The notes beneath the pieces are model-generated. The model saw only the letters and a program-made list of their open reading frames with translations. It was not told where the DNA came from and made no database searches. A DNA stretch of 64,000 bases, taken from contig CAKZUE010000006.1 of assembly GCA_937920635.1 (NCBI GenBank), positions 62,001 to 126,000 on the forward strand, given 5' to 3'. The first letter of the stretch is position 1. Every line of letters begins with the position of its first letter. Positions 61,036 to 64,000 of the stretch are shown in pieces. The translations under genes were made by a program, and so were the position numbers. This DNA is from an uncultured Bryobacteraceae bacterium. GTDB taxonomy: Bacteria > Acidobacteriota > Terriglobia > Bryobacterales > Bryobacteraceae.

Positions 61036-64000
61036 ATGACTCAGGCTCTTCGCAGAGTGACTGCCTTGTTTGCAGTTCTCATGCTGATCGGGCTGTGCGC
61101 GATGGCGCAGTCCGACAACGCCGCTATTTCAGGCATTGTCCGCGATCCATCCGGCGCGGTCGTGGCCAACGCCAAAGTGACGATCAAGAACGAGGGGACC
61201 GGCTTCGAGCGCCAGGCCACTACGAACGAATCCGGCCTGTACAACGTGCCCAACCTGCCTCCCGGCTACTACGAGGTGAAGGTCGAGGCGCCCGGATTCA
61301 AGACCTTCGTCAAGACCCGCAACAAGCTCGACGCCGCGCTGCCGATCCAGGTGAACGCGGACCTGGCGGTCGGCCAGCTCACCGAATCGGTGACGGTGGA
61401 AGCCAGCGTCGCTGTGTTGAACACGGAGACGGCGACCGTCGGCAAGACTGTCGAACAGACCCAGATCCAGAACCTCGCCCTGAACGGGCGCAACCCGCTG
61501 TTTCTGGCGATGCTGAAGCCCGGCGTGCGCCGCGGCTCGCCGATGAACAACCTGAGCTTCGCCATGGACTCGGGAGGCTTCACCATCAACGGCAGCCGCT
61601 CGCAGGACAACGTCATCACCTTCGATGGCGCGGTGGCGACTCGTACGCGCGCCAACGGAACCTCCATTGGCACCGTGGATCTGGATGCCATCCAGGAGGT
61701 CCAGGTGCTTACCGCCACCTACGCCGCCGAGTATGGCCGTTCCGGCGGCGGGCAGGTGCGCATGGTCACCAAGTCCGGCAGCAAGGAGTTCCACGGGACC
61801 TTCTTCGAATACTTCCGCAACAACAAGCTGGACGCCAACTCTTGGGCTCGGAACCGCAACCCGGCCACCAATTTCACCCCGCCTCTCAAGTACAACCAGT
61901 TCGGTTACAACCTCAACGGTCCGGTGATGATCCCCAAGGTGTTCAACGAGAACCGCGAGAAGCTGTTCTTCCTTTGGAGTCAGGAATGGGTTAGGCGCCG
62001 CGTCGAGGACACCAGCTTCCAGCGCGTGCCCACCGCTGCCATGCGGGAAGGCGACTTCAGCGAGCTGCTTCAGCCGAGCATTTTCTACGGTACCGCTCGC
62101 ATCCTTCGGGACCCGGCGACGGGCAATCCGTTCCCCGGCAACATCATCCCGAAGGCGCAGCAGAGCCCCAATGGCATGGCGTTCCTCCGCACCTACCCGC
62201 TGCCCACTGGCGCCTATCAGGGCAACACCAACTGGTTCAAGGTGCGCCCTTCGAGGCAGAACCAGCGCAAGGACACAATTTCGATCGACTACAACCCGTC
62301 CACCAATCACTTCCTCAAGTTCCGCCACAACAACTACGCCTACACGGCGCTGGACAGTTTCCGCTCCGGCTTTGATTACGCGATCACCGATTGGTCGCGC
62401 CCGAACAAGACCGCCAGCCTCGGCCATACCTGGACCCTGAGCCCGACCATGATCAATGAAGCCTTGATCACGGCGTCGGTCGACCGCGTCTACATCGGCG
62501 TGGACCGCACGGGCGAGCGCTACCTGCGGAGCCGCAGCGGGATCAATTACCCCTACATCTTTCCGGAGCGCAAAGAAATCTTCGACAAGGTCCCGACCAT
62601 CGCGATTCCCAACGTCGGCACAATCGACGGCGGACCCTACCCGGCCAGCTCCACCGGCCCCATCTATCAGCTCGCCAACAACTTCACGATGATCAAGGGC
62701 AACCACACCTGGAAGTTCGGCGTCAGCTTCGAGCGCTCCGGTCAGAATGACTTCGACCAGATCAACGTCACCGGCGTGCCCGGCGGCACCAACAACCAGA
62801 ACGGGCGCTTCGTCTTTGACGATGTGCGCCCGGGCGGCGCGCCTGGTACCGGCACCGGACTCGGCAATGCCGCAATGGGCCTGTTCTCAACCTACGCCGA
62901 AATCGGCCCCCGCAGCTTCACTCCCTACCGCGGCCACATGTTCGAGTTCTTCGGCCAAGACTCCTGGCGCGTGAACTCGAAGCTGAAGCTGGAACTCGGC
63001 GCCCGCGGCACCTGGATGAACGGCTACTACAAGTCGCTCTGGGGCAACATCGCCGTCTTCCGGCCCGACAAATACGACCCAGCCAAGGCTGCCGTGCTCG
63101 ACCGCGCCACCGGCAACGTCCTTGCCGGCGACCGCTACAACGGCGTCGTGATCCCCGGCAAGAAGTTCCCTGATGCCGGCCGCGGCCGCGTCCCGGCCAT
63201 CGACAGCGGCGAGTTCGACCGCCTGCTCGACGGTGGAAGCCCCTATCCGTCGCCGAACCAGTTCAATCTGGTGCCGCGCATCGGCCTGGCCTACCAGGCC
63301 AGCTCGAAGAACGTCTTCCGCGCCGGCCTCGGCGGCTTCGTCTCCCGTCCCGGCGTGTACGACAGCGTCTTCCTCGGCGGCAACCCGCCCTGGCAGCCCA
63401 TGGTCTCGGTCACCAACGGCGTCGCCGACAACCCGGGCGCCGGCCCCAAGGTGGCCTTCCCGCAGTTCTTCATGACCATCGATCCTGTCTACCGCATTCC
63501 GCGCAGCTACAACTGGAACGTCAGTTACCAGCGGCAGCTCACTGGCGACACCACGGTGGAGGTCGGCTACATCGGTTCCACCGGCATGAACCTGTCGCGC
63601 GAGCGCGACCTGAACCAGTTGCCCACCGGCACCACCTTCCAGCCCTGGGCCGCCGGCGCCAACGTCAACTGGCTCCGGCCCTACAAGGGCTTCGCCAACA
63701 TCCCCATGCTCGAGCACTCCGGCCGCAGCGAGTACAACGGTCTCCAGATCGAGGTCAATCGCCGCTTCTCCAAGGGGCTGCTGTACAACTTCGCTTACAC
63801 CTTCTCCAAGTTGATGGACAACAACTCCGGTCCCCGCGAAGGGTTCATCGACGTGTATAACCAGCAGCTCAACTGGGGCAAGTCGGGCAACGACACCCGC
63901 CACGTGGCCATCTCCAGCTTCGTGTGGGATATGCCGTTCTTCAACAACGCCCAGTCGCGCTTCGTGCGCACCACCGTCGGCGGCTGGCAGATCTCCGGCA
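61036..64000 (+). CDS. TonB-dependent receptor, Oar-like, with carboxypeptidase-regulatory N-domain (3'-truncated)
   Basis: 988 residues are visible and the frame is still open at the window end. Signal peptide to about residue 24 (ALFAVLMLIGLCAMAQ). A carboxypeptidase-regulatory-like beta-sandwich follows at 27-110 (ISGIVRDPSGAVVANAKVTI, GLYNVPNLPPGYYEVKVEAP), then a plug-like domain about 125-240 (FTINGSRSQDNVITFDGAVA, AEYGRSGGGQVRMVTKSGS) and the start of the beta barrel. This architecture is very abundant in Acidobacteriota, where such receptors are thought to import oligosaccharides or other large substrates. The substrate is not readable. AAGGAGA precedes the ATG. Confidence 0.92.
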   Translation, partial: MTQALRRVTALFAVLMLIGLCAMAQSDNAAISGIVRDPSGAVVANAKVTIKNEGTGFERQATTNESGLYNVPNLPPGYYEVKVEAPGFKTFVKTRNKLDAALPIQVNADLAVGQLTESVTVEASVAVLNTETATVGKTVEQTQIQNLALNGRNPLFLAMLKPGVRRGSPMNNLSFAMDSGGFTINGSRSQDNVITFDGAVATRTRANGTSIGTVDLDAIQEVQVLTATYAAEYGRSGGGQVRMVTKSGSKEFHGTFFEYFRNNKLDANSWARNRNPATNFTPPLKYNQFGYNLNGPVMIPKVFNENREKLFFLWSQEWVRRRVEDTSFQRVPTAAMREGDFSELLQPSIFYGTARILRDPATGNPFPGNIIPKAQQSPNGMAFLRTYPLPTGAYQGNTNWFKVRPSRQNQRKDTISIDYNPSTNHFLKFRHNNYAYTALDSFRSGFDYAITDWSRPNKTASLGHTWTLSPTMINEALITASVDRVYIGVDRTGERYLRSRSGINYPYIFPERKEIFDKVPTIAIPNVGTIDGGPYPASSTGPIYQLANNFTMIKGNHTWKFGVSFERSGQNDFDQINVTGVPGGTNNQNGRFVFDDVRPGGAPGTGTGLGNAAMGLFSTYAEIGPRSFTPYRGHMFEFFGQDSWRVNSKLKLELGARGTWMNGYYKSLWGNIAVFRPDKYDPAKAAVLDRATGNVLAGDRYNGVVIPGKKFPDAGRGRVPAIDSGEFDRLLDGGSPYPSPNQFNLVPRIGLAYQASSKNVFRAGLGGFVSRPGVYDSVFLGGNPPWQPMVSVTNGVADNPGAGPKVAFPQFFMTIDPVYRIPRSYNWNVSYQRQLTGDTTVEVGYIGSTGMNLSRERDLNQLPTGTTFQPWAAGANVNWLRPYKGFANIPMLEHSGRSEYNGLQIEVNRRFSKGLLYNFAYTFSKLMDNNSGPREGFIDVYNQQLNWGKSGNDTRHVAISSFVWDMPFFNNAQSRFVRTTVGGWQISG

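Overview
The window is GC-rich and densely packed with genes. It most likely comes from an Acidobacteriota genome of the Solibacter/Bryobacter type (order Bryobacterales). That placement is an inference from three things seen together: an alternative complex III fused to a cytochrome oxidase operon, an Oar-like TonB receptor with a carboxypeptidase-regulatory N-terminus, and secreted glycosidases with a Tat-exported Gfo/Idh/MocA protein. No rRNA, tRNA, CRISPR array, phage gene or transposase gene was seen.

Layout. 1-7816: the end of a PQQ-like beta-propeller protein and a 2304-residue modular secreted protein ending in a glycosidase-like domain. 7817-8517: gene-free, with inverted and tandem repeats. 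8518-12001 (minus): a small membrane coiled-coil protein, a glycosyltransferase and a NarX/NarL-type two-component pair. 12092-19124: a lipoprotein, a GH29 fucosidase, a Gfo/Idh/MocA oxidoreductase, thioredoxin reductase, an aminotransferase and an aldo/keto reductase. 19209-21260 (minus): eno and gpmA.

21521-28044 is a seven-gene operon resembling the Qrc menaquinone reductase: a pentaheme cytochrome c, a molybdopterin-oxidoreductase-like subunit, a four-cluster ferredoxin and an NrfD membrane subunit. It is flanked by two Cys-rich proteins with GcvH-like folds that lack the lipoyl lysine. A candidate sigma-54 promoter precedes it. Convergent to it lies a translationally coupled set (31555-28048, minus): a histidine kinase with two heme c-like motifs, an archaemetzincin protease and an NtrC-type sigma-54 activator. 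The simplest reading is that this module controls the Qrc-like operon. It is the best candidate here for an undescribed system.

31609-36459 (minus): glgC, a small TIG-domain secreted protein, a LuxR-type regulator and a secreted debranching-type glycosidase. 36497-42045: a czcCBA-type heavy-metal RND efflux operon. 42057-44158 (minus): a histidine kinase and an unusual REC-XRE response regulator, divergent from the respiratory operon.

44297-56798: one 12.5-kb operon, actABCDEF, a small membrane protein, sco and coxBACD. It encodes alternative complex III and a type-A2 caa3 oxidase, ends in a clear intrinsic terminator, and should carry electrons from menaquinol to oxygen. It is followed by xylB, a MITE-like repeat pair, an unknown polytopic membrane protein, heme A synthase (ctaA, which matures the oxidase) and a TonB-dependent receptor cut by the window end. 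The window thus holds two paralogous quinone-linked CISM (iron-sulfur/molybdoprotein-type) complexes, each beside its own two-component system.
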